12,715 nt of DNA from CAUZJO01 sp963580245 (lineage in GTDB: Bacteria > Sumerlaeota > Sumerlaeia > MVZB01): NCBI GenBank assembly GCA_963580245.1, contig CAUZJO010000135.1:1-12715 (forward strand), given 5' to 3'. Made by a program: the position numbers and the translations under genes. The notes beneath the pieces are model-generated. The model saw only the letters and a list, made by a program, of their open reading frames with translations, was not told the DNA's origin and did not search any database. Positions 1-8,100 of this stretch are shown piece by piece (position 1 is the first letter of the stretch; each line of letters starts with the position of its first letter).

Positions 1-2
1 CC

Positions 3-280
3 CAGATCCGCTATATGCTCATGGATCGCGCCTACGAAGGTAATGTCATGCGCCAAATGGTCGTGGATTTGGGGATGGAACCAATCGTTCCTCCAAAGCG
101 CAACCGGATGTATCCTTGGGAATATGACCGTAAAATGTATAAAAACGCAATGAAGTGGAACGGCTTTTCCGTCGTTTGAAAGGCTTTCGTCGGATCTTTT
201 CCCGTTTTGAGAAGTTGGATGTTATGTTTGTCGGTTTTATCTGTTTCGCCCTTGCCGTCGACATGCTCCATTTGTGTTAA
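3..280 (+). pseudogene. IS5-type DDE transposase, C-terminal part, frameshifted; 5' end outside window
   Basis: The frame starting at base 3 reads a typical IS5-family (DDE_Tnp_1) C-terminal region: LMDRAYEGN, with the second catalytic Asp at 24-26, then PPKRNR, and it ends at a TGA at 177-179. From the A5 run at 141-145 the similarity continues in the -1 frame as KRNEVERLFRRLKGFRRI, which carries the catalytic Glu at 158-160, and runs on to a TAA at 278-280. Read with a -1 shift the junction gives YKKRNEVERLF, the expected family pattern, so a sixth A has probably been lost from the run. A programmed frameshift is possible but the site is a poor slippery heptamer (T AAA AAC). The catalytic domain is split, so the copy is probably inactive. 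The N-terminal part lies outside the window. The family call is firm; the subgroup was not determined. Confidence 0.85.
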
Positions 281-291
281 CAGGCCCTAAG
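278..291. repeat. possible right terminus of the IS5-type element
   Basis: Directly after the transposase stop the sequence reads TAACAGGCCCTAAG. On the other strand this is a GGGCCTGTTA-type end, similar to termini I recall from IS427-like members of the IS5 family, with a CTAA that could be the target-site remnant. The matching left end is outside the window, so this cannot be confirmed here. If right, the element stops a few bases from the stop codon of the neighbouring membrane-protein gene. Confidence 0.25.
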
Positions 292-292
292 T

Positions 293-544
293 CTAACGGT
301 GATACCAAAGAACCACGACCACCACACATGAAAAGAGTGACAAATTCGTGATATTGAAGACGCGCCAGACGATGTCTGCCGAGGTGAACCCCGACGGCGC
401 CATCAAGACAAGACACACCCACATGCCCACGGCCCAGCAGAGGCTGACGTCCTTCGAGGACTTTCTCTTTACAATCTTGTGTATGAGGGGCAGATTCCAA
501 AGAGGCAATACGATCGCCGCCATGAGAGCAATTTTTTCTAGCAT
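293..544 (-). CDS. small SemiSWEET/PQ-loop-like membrane protein (83 aa)
   Basis: The protein has three predicted membrane segments, about residues 4-22, 35-52 and 58-80, the size and topology of bacterial SemiSWEET half-transporters, which dimerise to move sugars across the inner membrane. The first helix ends with NLPLIHKIVKRKSSKDVSL, which follows the PQ-loop pattern (Pro, short helix end, Lys-Ser, Asp-x-Ser), although the Gln of PQ is replaced by Leu. An Asn pair in FNITN lies in the third helix, where family members carry a functional Asn. I chose the ATG at 544 because GGGGGAAG lies directly upstream on the minus strand; an in-frame TTG at 565 would add seven residues. The stop (293-295) is a few bases from the presumed end of the neighbouring insertion sequence, so the original C-terminus may have been altered. 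Sugar transport is inferred from family resemblance only. Confidence 0.6.
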   Translation of the reverse strand: MLEKIALMAAIVLPLWNLPLIHKIVKRKSSKDVSLCWAVGMWVCLVLMAPSGFTSADIVWRVFNITNLSLFSCVVVVVLWYHR

Positions 545-616
545 TTCTTCCCCCAACCAGGACAAGCCGGAACCAAACAGGAATAAGATTCAAGCCGCCA
601 TCGCGGTTTGACATAA

Positions 617-865
617 TGGACTGGCCAGATTCTCAAGGGAGGGCCAGTCTGGGTACTGTTCACCGAATGCCACGCTTTCAAAACCAGCGGATCGCTGACT
701 TGTCATGACCGCATCGTCATCACCGGCACCATCCCCGACATTTGTCACGCCGAGGGGATGAGCGGCTATCCGCGGCTCAAGGGCATCCGCGGCTTCGACA
801 CCACGCAATGGGCCCATCCCCTGCGCGAGCAGATCCGCGCCAATGCCCAGGTTCGCGCGCGGATC
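617..865 (+). pseudogene. unidentified coding-like remnant without start codon
   Basis: This frame stays open from a TAA at 614-616 and reads like genuine protein: PVWVLFTECHAFKTSGS, then RIVITGTIPDICHAEGMSG, then YPRLKGIRGFDTTQWAHPL and REQIRANAQ. It has a balanced mix of hydrophobic strands, aromatic residues and Cys/His pairs, unlike the Arg/Ala-rich shadow frames of this GC-rich DNA. There is no initiator near its beginning, and after about 865 the reading becomes the antisense of the DUF1501 gene. The simplest view is an internal or C-terminal piece of a gene destroyed by rearrangement beside the insertion sequence. I do not recognise the family. The ATG at 758 could start a short peptide, but I see no ribosome binding site for it. 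The end point is approximate. Apart from this, 545-901 shows nothing else I can name. Confidence 0.35.
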
Positions 866-901
866 CTTGTTCGTGGGTTTAGTATGACGGAGCGAGCGGG
901 C

Positions 902-2254
902 TTAAAGCAATTCAGGAATCGGTTGACCCTGCTTGTCTTCGAGGTTATTGGCGATATAGACGGGGCGCCCGATGGGATTGGTGTAGGTCTTGGTGTGGTC
1001 GATGCCCAGTGCTTGATAGACCGTGGCGTAGACGTCGCCGACCGAAAGCAGGCGGTCGGCGACTTCGCCGCCTTTTTCGTCGCTTGCGCCGATGACTTGG
1101 CCGCCGCGAATGCCGCCGCCGGCCACCGCCAGGCTCCAGCAATTGGGCCAGTGGTCGCGGCCCCCGCCGGGGTTGATATCCGGCGTGCGACCGAACTCGC
1201 CCATGACCAGGACGACCGTCGTCTCGAGCAAGCCGCGCTGATCGAGATCCTCGAGCAGTGCCGCGAGGCTGCGGTCCATCTGCGGCGCCAAATTGTCGCG
1301 CAGGCGCTTGTCGTTGTCGCCGTGGGTGTCCCATTGGGCGTCGACCCATCCCGAGGCGGTGACGAACCGGCAGCCGTGTTCAACCAGGCGCCGGGCTATC
1401 AGCGCGCTCTGTCCGACGCGCGTGCGGCCATAGGCGTCCTTGGTTTGCTCGGACTCCTCGGACATGTCGAACGCCTTCTTGACCGCCGGCGACATGAGCA
1501 TGGAGAGCGCCCGTTGGGACGCGGCGTCCATTTTGTCGAAGTCGGCGAGCTGCTCCTTGGCGCGGAACGCTTCATCGACGGCCTGCAAGAAAGACCGGCG
1601 GTGATCGATCACCTCCTTCGTGATCGACTTGGGCAGGCGCAGGTCGGGGACGTTGAATTCCTCCTTGCTGGGATCGGGCAACACCATCGGATCGTATTGC
1701 GAACCGATGAAGGCCGACATGAAGCCGTCCTGGTAATCGAAAAAGTCATCCTCCCAGGGCATCGGCACCAGCATGTAAGGATGCAGATCATTGCGCGGAC
1801 CCAGTTCCTTGGTCACGATCGACGCGAAGCTCGGGAATTTGACCGCGTTCTCGTGTTCGTGGCCGGTCAGGGTATAGTAGCTGGCCTGCGGGTGGTTGAC
1901 GCCCTTGGATTGGATCGAGCGGACCAAGGCGATCTTATCCATGTGCCGGGCCGTCAGCGGCAATAGCTCGGAGACCTGGATGCCGTCGACGTTCGTGGCG
2001 ATCGGTTTAAAGTTGCTGTTGGGCTTGGGGTCCCAGGTATCGACGTGACTGGGGCCCCCTTCGAGCCACAGAAGGATGCACGCCTCGGCCTTGCGTTGGC
2101 CCCCGCTCCCGGTCGCGCCAGCGGCGGCCAACGCTTCACTCGCTTGTAAATAGTGGTTCAAACCGAGGCCGAGTAGACTCAGCGAGCCGACGCGCAAGAA
2201 GTCGCGTCTTCCCAGGTTGCCGCCGCCGCAGGTAGAACAGGCTGATCGTCGCAT
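902..2254 (-). CDS. DUF1501 domain protein, Tat-exported, alkaline-phosphatase/sulfatase-like fold (450 aa)
   Basis: The N-terminus carries a twin-arginine signal, LGRRDFLRVG with Arg16-Arg17, followed by the hydrophobic stretch SLSLLGLGL, so the protein is probably exported folded by Tat. The body is a full-length DUF1501 domain with its conserved blocks: LWLEGGPSHVDTWDPK at 62-77, WDTH at 308-311, GEFGRTP at 352-358 and GGRDHWP at 364-370. These blocks resemble the metal-site regions of the alkaline phosphatase/sulfatase superfamily, but no reaction has been established for DUF1501 proteins to my knowledge. The start ATG (2252-2254) is supported by AAAGGAAAGGGGAG upstream on the minus strand, which overlaps the stop of the preceding DUF1549/DUF1553 gene. 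The gap between the two is 23 bases, so they are very likely co-transcribed and perhaps translationally coupled. Their products are presumed to work together in the envelope. No terminator was found after the stop. Confidence 0.93.
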   Translation of the reverse strand: MRRSACSTCGGGNLGRRDFLRVGSLSLLGLGLNHYLQASEALAAAGATGSGGQRKAEACILLWLEGGPSHVDTWDPKPNSNFKPIATNVDGIQVSELLPLTARHMDKIALVRSIQSKGVNHPQASYYTLTGHEHENAVKFPSFASIVTKELGPRNDLHPYMLVPMPWEDDFFDYQDGFMSAFIGSQYDPMVLPDPSKEEFNVPDLRLPKSITKEVIDHRRSFLQAVDEAFRAKEQLADFDKMDAASQRALSMLMSPAVKKAFDMSEESEQTKDAYGRTRVGQSALIARRLVEHGCRFVTASGWVDAQWDTHGDNDKRLRDNLAPQMDRSLAALLEDLDQRGLLETTVVLVMGEFGRTPDINPGGGRDHWPNCWSLAVAGGGIRGGQVIGASDEKGGEVADRLLSVGDVYATVYQALGIDHTKTYTNPIGRPVYIANNLEDKQGQPIPELL

Positions 2255-2277
2255 CGTGTCGTGGACTCCCCTTTCCT

Positions 2278-4875
2278 TTAGTGGTTATACCCGAATTCGC
2301 GTGAGCAGATCAAGGCCCATGTAAGCGATTGAACGCTCTCCTCGCGTGACGGCCCCGAGGCGATGAGTTCCCCCACGACGGACCGTTCCTTATCAGACGG
2401 AAAACGGCTCAAGGTGGCCAGGTAGAGGTCCTCGATGACGGCCTGGTCATCCGCGCCGCTCTCGAGCAAGCGGGCCGATCGGCCCCCTTCGCGGCTGATT
2501 CTCTCATTGAAGGTGTCGCCGGCCAGCATGTGCAGCCCCTGGGCGACGGTCCCGATCTCGTGCGGAATCGGCAGGGCGTGGCGATTGTTGCGGCCGAAAA
2601 CGTCGAGGAACTGCGAGGGCAGCAGGTCGGGAATCATCTGAACCACGCGCGTGCCGACCGGTGCCGGCCCCCCGCCGATCACCTTGTGATAAACCGGCGG
2701 CTGGGGCGTGCCGGTGGCGTCGCTGATCGCGTCGAGCAGCACCGGCGACTCGATCCGGCGAGGGACCGCGCGCGAGAAGTTGATCCGGTCGTCGCGATTG
2801 GTCGCGTTGATCGACGAGGACATCTGGTACGTGCGCGATTGAACGATGGTGCGAATCAGGTGCTTGATGTCGTAACCGTGCTCGACAAAGTCGCGCGCCA
2901 GCGCATCGAGCAGCTCGGGATGGGTCGGCGGATTGGAGGAACGGAAGTCATCGACGGGATCCACGATCCCCCGGCCGAAGAACCACCCCCACATGCGATT
3001 GACCGCCGCCTTGGCGAAGTAGGGGTTGGACGGGGCCGTCATCCATTCGGCCAGGCGCATGCGCGGGTTTTCCCGCTCGGCGCCGGTCAGAAGCCCCCCG
3101 TCCAGGAAAGCCGGGCGCACCGACTCTTTGGTGCGCGGATGGGTGACCGTCCGGCCGTTGGACCGTTCCCCCATCCCTTCGGGGAAATCGAGCAGCATGC
3201 CGTCACCCGCGAATCGCGCGGTCGTGATGCTCATGACGGTCAGTTGACTATAGAAAGCGGCCAGGCCCCAGTATTGGTCCTGAGTCCACGCCTCGAAGGG
3301 GTGATTGTGGCATTTGGCGCAATCGATCCGGATGCCGTGAAATACCCGCGTCTGTTCGGCCGCAATCGCCTCGGGGGTGCGCATCAGCTGGATTTTATAG
3401 GCGTGCGCCAGCGGGCCGCGCGTGCCCTCCCAGGCGATCCGTTCACGCGCGATCCGGTCGTAGGGGTGGTTCTGGATGATCGCGTTGCGCATCCACTCGA
3501 AATAAGACCAAGTCGTGTCCATTTGCCGCTGGGGGGTGTAGGCGACGCGGAACAGATCGCCGAACCGATAAATCCAGAAATCATTGTATTGCGGCGAGCT
3601 GAGCAGGTCCTCGATCAGCTTATCGCGCTTGTCGGGGTCGGGATCGGCAAGGAATTCGCGGACGCGCCCGGGCGGCGGCAGCATCCCGCATACGTCGAGG
3701 CAGACCCGGCGCAGAAACTCCTCGTCACTGGACAGACCCGCCGGCGCCAGGTTGAACTTGCGCATCTTGGCGAAGGTGTGTTCGTCGATGAAATTGCGCG
3801 GGGGCGGCGCGGGCGGATATTCGGCCAGCGGCTCGGCGATCACGCCGATGCGCGCGCTCGCCACGTGGCCCGCAGCCCGAACCATGACGGACGTCTCACC
3901 CGTGCGCAGGGCCTCGACCACCCCCCCGGCGGTGACGTCCGCGACGACGGTGTTGTTCGAGGCGTAGCGCACCTCGCCCGTCAGGTCTTCGCGCCGCCCA
4001 TCCGAGAATACCGCCGTCACCAGAAGCTGCCATCGGCCTTGCCGATCGAGCACGACCTCTTCGGGAAAGACTTCAATCCGGGTGATGAGGGCTCCCGAAC
4101 CGCCGTCCTCTTCACCAAAGGGAGCGCCGTCCTTGATCCAATTCAGAATGGTCTCGTAATCGCCGGAACCGACCTCAAAGCGTTTGCCGCCGCCGTGGGC
4201 GACCTTGCCCGTCGGTTTGAGCAACAGCGGGCTTTGCGCGGGGTCTTCGCGGTTGATGCGAGGCTGGGGCGGCTCGTCCTGCTCGTCGGTCAGGACCTTG
4301 AACGTCCCGCCTTCGATGATCCACTTGTAATCGTCGCGCGGGATGAGCGTCTGGAGCGAGAGCTTGAAGCCCCCCTGCCCCCTGACGCCCCCGTGACAGT
4401 CCGACGTGTTACAGCCGTGGCGAGTCAGGATTCGCCCGATATCACGCTGAAAGCTGAACGGCCGTCGCTCAGAGGCACCCTCGACCCGCACGGTCGTCTT
4501 CGCTGATTGTTCGCCCACGACGGCGCTCATTTCCACCTCGCCATCGGCCAGCGCGCGCAGCAGGCCCTCGGCGTCCACGGCGGCCAGGCCCGAATCCGAC
4601 ACGCCGAACGCACTGCGGCCAGTCACGTCGCGCTCCAAGCCGTCGGCGAATTGGCCCAAGACCACCATCCGCTGGGTCGCCCCCGAACCCCATAAGGTGG
4701 GGTCTTGAGGAAAGAGACGGATGGAAACCGGTCCGGGAAGATCGTCGGCTTGATCGCCCGCCGTCGCTTGGCCGGGGGTGACAAGACCAACGCAGGCGCA
4801 AATCAACACCGCCCAGGGAACCCAATTCGGTTTGGCCCAAGATCGACTGACGAGCTGTGTTCGGTTCCCTGTCAC
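2278..4875 (-). CDS. secreted Big2 / DUF1549 / DUF1553 cytochrome-c-like protein (865 aa)
   Basis: The N-terminus is a Sec-type signal: basic residues, the hydrophobic core WVPWAVLICACVGLVT, and a likely cleavage after ATA near residue 39. Domains in order: a bacterial Ig-like (Big2) domain at about 48-132; a haem-binding-like region around GCNTSDCHGG (Cys155, Cys160, His161, spaced C-x4-CH as in this planctomycete family); a second Big2 domain at about 264-346; DUF1549 at about 361-560, with a canonical CAKCH at 519-523; and DUF1553 at about 605-862, including WMTAPSNPYFAKAAVNRMWG. This is the usual architecture of planctomycete PSCyt-type proteins, which have no proven function; c-type haem binding is inferred from the motifs. 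The start is a GTG at 4873-4875 with AAAGGAAA about eight bases upstream; no better in-frame start precedes it. It is the first gene of an operon with the DUF1501 gene and diverges from the GH2 gene. Confidence 0.93.
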   Translation of the reverse strand: MTGNRTQLVSRSWAKPNWVPWAVLICACVGLVTPGQATAGDQADDLPGPVSIRLFPQDPTLWGSGATQRMVVLGQFADGLERDVTGRSAFGVSDSGLAAVDAEGLLRALADGEVEMSAVVGEQSAKTTVRVEGASERRPFSFQRDIGRILTRHGCNTSDCHGGVRGQGGFKLSLQTLIPRDDYKWIIEGGTFKVLTDEQDEPPQPRINREDPAQSPLLLKPTGKVAHGGGKRFEVGSGDYETILNWIKDGAPFGEEDGGSGALITRIEVFPEEVVLDRQGRWQLLVTAVFSDGRREDLTGEVRYASNNTVVADVTAGGVVEALRTGETSVMVRAAGHVASARIGVIAEPLAEYPPAPPPRNFIDEHTFAKMRKFNLAPAGLSSDEEFLRRVCLDVCGMLPPPGRVREFLADPDPDKRDKLIEDLLSSPQYNDFWIYRFGDLFRVAYTPQRQMDTTWSYFEWMRNAIIQNHPYDRIARERIAWEGTRGPLAHAYKIQLMRTPEAIAAEQTRVFHGIRIDCAKCHNHPFEAWTQDQYWGLAAFYSQLTVMSITTARFAGDGMLLDFPEGMGERSNGRTVTHPRTKESVRPAFLDGGLLTGAERENPRMRLAEWMTAPSNPYFAKAAVNRMWGWFFGRGIVDPVDDFRSSNPPTHPELLDALARDFVEHGYDIKHLIRTIVQSRTYQMSSSINATNRDDRINFSRAVPRRIESPVLLDAISDATGTPQPPVYHKVIGGGPAPVGTRVVQMIPDLLPSQFLDVFGRNNRHALPIPHEIGTVAQGLHMLAGDTFNERISREGGRSARLLESGADDQAVIEDLYLATLSRFPSDKERSVVGELIASGPSREESVQSLTWALICSREFGYNH

Positions 4876-4905
4876 GTGTAGTTTCCTTTATCGGACTCTC
4901 CCAAT

Positions 4906-4926
4906 CCGAATTGTACCCTAATTCGG
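4906..4926 (-). promoter_or_regulatory. inverted repeat overlapping a candidate -10 box upstream of the DUF1549/DUF1553 gene
   Basis: CCGAATT and AATTCGG form perfect 7-base arms around a 7-base centre, 31 bases upstream of the GTG start at 4875. On the minus strand the repeat contains TACAAT (4910-4915), one mismatch from the sigma70 -10 consensus, at a sensible distance for a short leader. The upstream -35 is weak: TTGGTC at 4936-4941 has a 20-base spacer and TCGTCA at 4932-4937 a 16-base spacer. A dimeric repressor bound here would block the promoter. The repeat is directly visible; the promoter and operator roles are inferred. Confidence 0.4.
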
Positions 4927-4983
4927 GCGAATGACGACCAAAATCATCGCGTATCTTCACATGGGCAGACCGGGAGGAGCCCC

Positions 4984-4997
4984 TCCTTTTAAAAGGA
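4984..4997. promoter_or_regulatory. 14-base perfect palindrome in the divergent intergenic region
   Basis: TCCTTTTAAAAGGA is a perfect palindrome, flanked by GGAGG and CCTCC segments that extend some pairing. It lies in the 312-base gap (4876-5187) between the divergent DUF1549/DUF1553 and GH2 genes, close to midway, where a shared operator would be expected. Apart from this and the repeat at 4906-4926, I see no further structure in the gap and no convincing promoter for the GH2 gene. Confidence 0.3.
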
Positions 4998-5170
4998 CCT
5001 CCAAATCATGCGATACGTTTGCCGGTAAACAGATGGGATCGCTCATTGGTCAGTGGAATTGAGAAAGCGGGAGATCGCCTCTTTGGGCTAGGGTATGGGT
5101 ATCGTGGTATGTTACGGTGCCAGCGATCTGGAAAGTCAAACACATCGTCCTCGTTCGCCACGTTCGCTAG

Positions 5171-5178
5171 AGGAGGGG
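5171..5178 (+). promoter_or_regulatory. strong ribosome binding site of the GH2 gene
   Basis: AGGAGGGG lies nine bases before the ATG at 5188. It is the best Shine-Dalgarno match in the window and decides the start of the GH2 gene against the in-frame upstream GTG/ATG-type starts near 5095, whose added residues do not resemble a signal peptide. Confidence 0.8.
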
Positions 5179-5187
5179 AATTGTATC

Positions 5188-8100
5188 ATGACGCGCAACA
5201 TACTCCGATTCATGGGTCGCCGGCGAGGTCTCGCGGTTCTCTTAGGAGCATGTTTTCTGGCTTTGACCGGCACGGCCGCGGCGAGCGCCGAGGAGAATGC
5301 GATCGTCGCGCCCATCCGTCGGCCGATCCAGTTTTCGCTCGGCGGCGATTGGCATTTTCGGCTCGACCCGGACAAGGTCGGCGAAGCGGAGCGTTGGTTT
5401 GAGCCCGGCAAGGTCCGCGATCGCGTCAGCAAGGTTCCTCTGCCCTGGCAGCTTGCCTTTGATGATCTGCAAGAGTACCTGGGGGTGGCCTGGTACGAGC
5501 GGGATTTCGAGATTCCGGCGGGTCATGAGCGCCAACGCATCGCGCTGGAGTTCCTGGGCGTCGATCACCACGTCAAGGCGTGGGTCAACGGCCGGCCGGC
5601 TGGCGAGCACGAGGGCAGCCTGGCGCCGTTCAAACTCGAGATCACCGACCAGGCGCGCGTCGGTCGGACCAATACCGTCACGCTGCGCGTAGATGATCCG
5701 GAGTTCGGGACGCGCGAATGGATTAGCGAGCAGGTCATCTCAATGAGTGGCCTATGGCGCGACGTGTATGTGGAAATCACCGGCAAGACTCATGTCTCCG
5801 ATCTGTTCATAAAACCGGATATCGATCATGGCAAAGCCGACGCCCAGGTAGAGGTCACCGCCCCTCCCGGCGGCGACGAGCGGACGCTGAGATTGAAACT
5901 CGAGGCGACGGCCCCCGACGGCGCCCGCTTCCATAGCGAGAGCGACGTCAACCTACCCGCGAGCGCTACGACTCAAACCCACTATATCCACGTTTCGATT
6001 AAGCTCGAAGACGAAGCCAATCCCCTTGTGCTTTGGGAACTGGATCATCCGCGGCTGTATCAGGCGCAAGCCACGCTTGTCGACGGCGCCGGAACCGCCC
6101 TCGACGTGGCGATCGTCGAATTCGGGATGCGCAAGATCGAGGCGCGGGGCGCGCGCATCTACCTGAACAACCGCCCCATCTACATCGTCGGCGGCTGGCT
6201 CGACCCCTCGCCGCTGGCTGGCCCCGACGAGGTCAACTGGGCGATGCCCGGCCCCTACGAGCCGCTCTCGGATGAGTCGATCAAGCGCGACATCATGACG
6301 GCCAAGTCGCTCGGCATCAACCTGTCGCGGCGCATCCTGCGCTCGATCAACCGGCGCTACATCTATTGGGCCGACCGGCTGGGCATGCTGATCTGGCAGG
6401 GAGGCCCGTGGGTCCGCGCCGACGGGATCGCCCGCCGCGAACTGTTCGACAAATACCGCGACGACTACGAGAACATCGTCCTGCGCGACCGCAACAGCCC
6501 CTCGGTCATGATCTGGGAACTGTTCTGCGAGAGCTTCGGACTGGTGCGCGGGGAATATGACACGTGGTCCAAGACCGTGGAACTGATCAACGAGCTCTAC
6601 GATCACGTCAAGGGCCTCGACGGCACCCGGCTGGTGCTCGACAACGCCTGCGGTCGAGGCGGTTACGATTTCAACTACCTCGACAGCCACGCCAAGACCG
6701 ACATCGACGACATCGGTTACACCGGATGGGCGTCGGCGCCGTGGATCGCGGGCGTCGATGAGTTTCGCAAGTACTGCCGAATGATCACCGAGTACGGGCG
6801 GCCCGTCACCAACTCGTTGCTGCACAACAAGACCTCGCGCGTGTTGGACATCGAGCGCATCAAGCGGACCTGGGGCGAGGAACCGTGGTGGCTGACGGCC
6901 CCCGAACACATCCAGTCCAACTCGAGCAAGCTGACGGGCTACGCCGACCGTTTCTATCGCTGGGGGTTCGACGAGATATTTGGCGGGTTCGAGGGATTTA
7001 CGGAGAAATCGGACTGGTATCAGTTCGAAGCGATCAAGTATCAGTCCGAGCAGATGCGTCTGAACCCGGACATGACGGGCTACTTATCGTTCGCGTTCGA
7101 CTGCGTGCCGCACGTGATCGGGGCGATCAACCTGTTTCGCGAAGCGAAAGTATTCGGTTCCGAGCTACCGCGTGTCTATGCCCAGGACATGGTCATCATC
7201 GACCTGGAGAAACGCAATTATTGGACCGACGAGAACGTGCGGGCGGACGTTCACTTTTCGCACTTCGGGCGGGCCGATGCTGAGGGCGCGTCCGTGCGCT
7301 GGTGGGTCGAGGATTTCGAAGAGGCGATTCATGGAGAGTCCGGGAAGTTTTCGATCAAGCCGGGTGAAGTTCGCCGCGTCGGCGGAATCGAATTCAAAAC
7401 GCCGGAGGTCGCCGAGGCCCGCCGGGTGCGCATCGTGGCGCGTATCGAAGACGTTAAGGGCAGGTCTGTTTCCCAGAACTACACGGACATCTTCGTCTTT
7501 CCGAGGGAGCTGCGCCGGTCGAAGATTCGGGAGATCAATCTCCGCGGCTCCTCCGCGTTCATGAACCGCCGGCTTGAGCTCCTCGGCTACCAGCCCCATC
7601 CCGGCCTTGATCCCGAACATCCTTTGACCGTGACAAACGTGATCGATCAGGAGGTCGAGAATTATCTCACCAGCGGCGGGACCGTGTTGCTCCTGATCTG
7701 CGAGGAGCTCGATCTGATCGGCTTCGTCGCCGAACCGGCGCTCCCGCCGGTGGACGCCTGGCTGCGGCGCCATGGGCTGATGCTGGGCGGCGCGGAGTTT
7801 CACCTGGGCGGCATCGTCGGCGCCCAGTTCATCAGGAAGGACCTCGGCCTGTTCGGGCAGATCCCGTTCGAGAATCCTATCGGCTGGCCTTTTCAGACGG
7901 TGATGCCGCCGCATGTCTTGATCGGGCTGGAGTCCGATCACCGCGACGACGTGTTGGCCGGGGCCTACGGCAGCTTCCTGCGCAACACCCCGGCGGACGT
8001 CAACGGCCAACGCCACGAGTGCGAGATCACCGGGACGATCGCGCAATTCAAGGTGGGTAGCGGGCGGCTCCTCGTCTCGACGTTCGACCTGAACAAATTC

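Noticed and set aside
758..1966. 402-codon open frame on the plus strand
   Set aside because: Beyond about 865 it is the antisense of the DUF1501 gene. Only the part before that reads like protein and is reported as a remnant.
2530..4506. 658-codon open frame on the plus strand
   Set aside because: Antisense shadow of the DUF1549/DUF1553 gene. It is Arg/Val/Gly-rich with no domain resemblance, while the minus strand carries clear domains throughout.
5055..5115. Promoter for the GH2 gene (TTGAGA, TAGGGT, TATGTT-like boxes)
   Set aside because: Spacings are 19-24 bases or more and the hexamers are poor; no combination stands out from background.
5095..5187. Earlier in-frame start for the GH2 protein
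   Set aside because: The added 31 residues are not conserved-looking and would bury the signal peptide; the AGGAGGGG before 5188 marks the start clearly.
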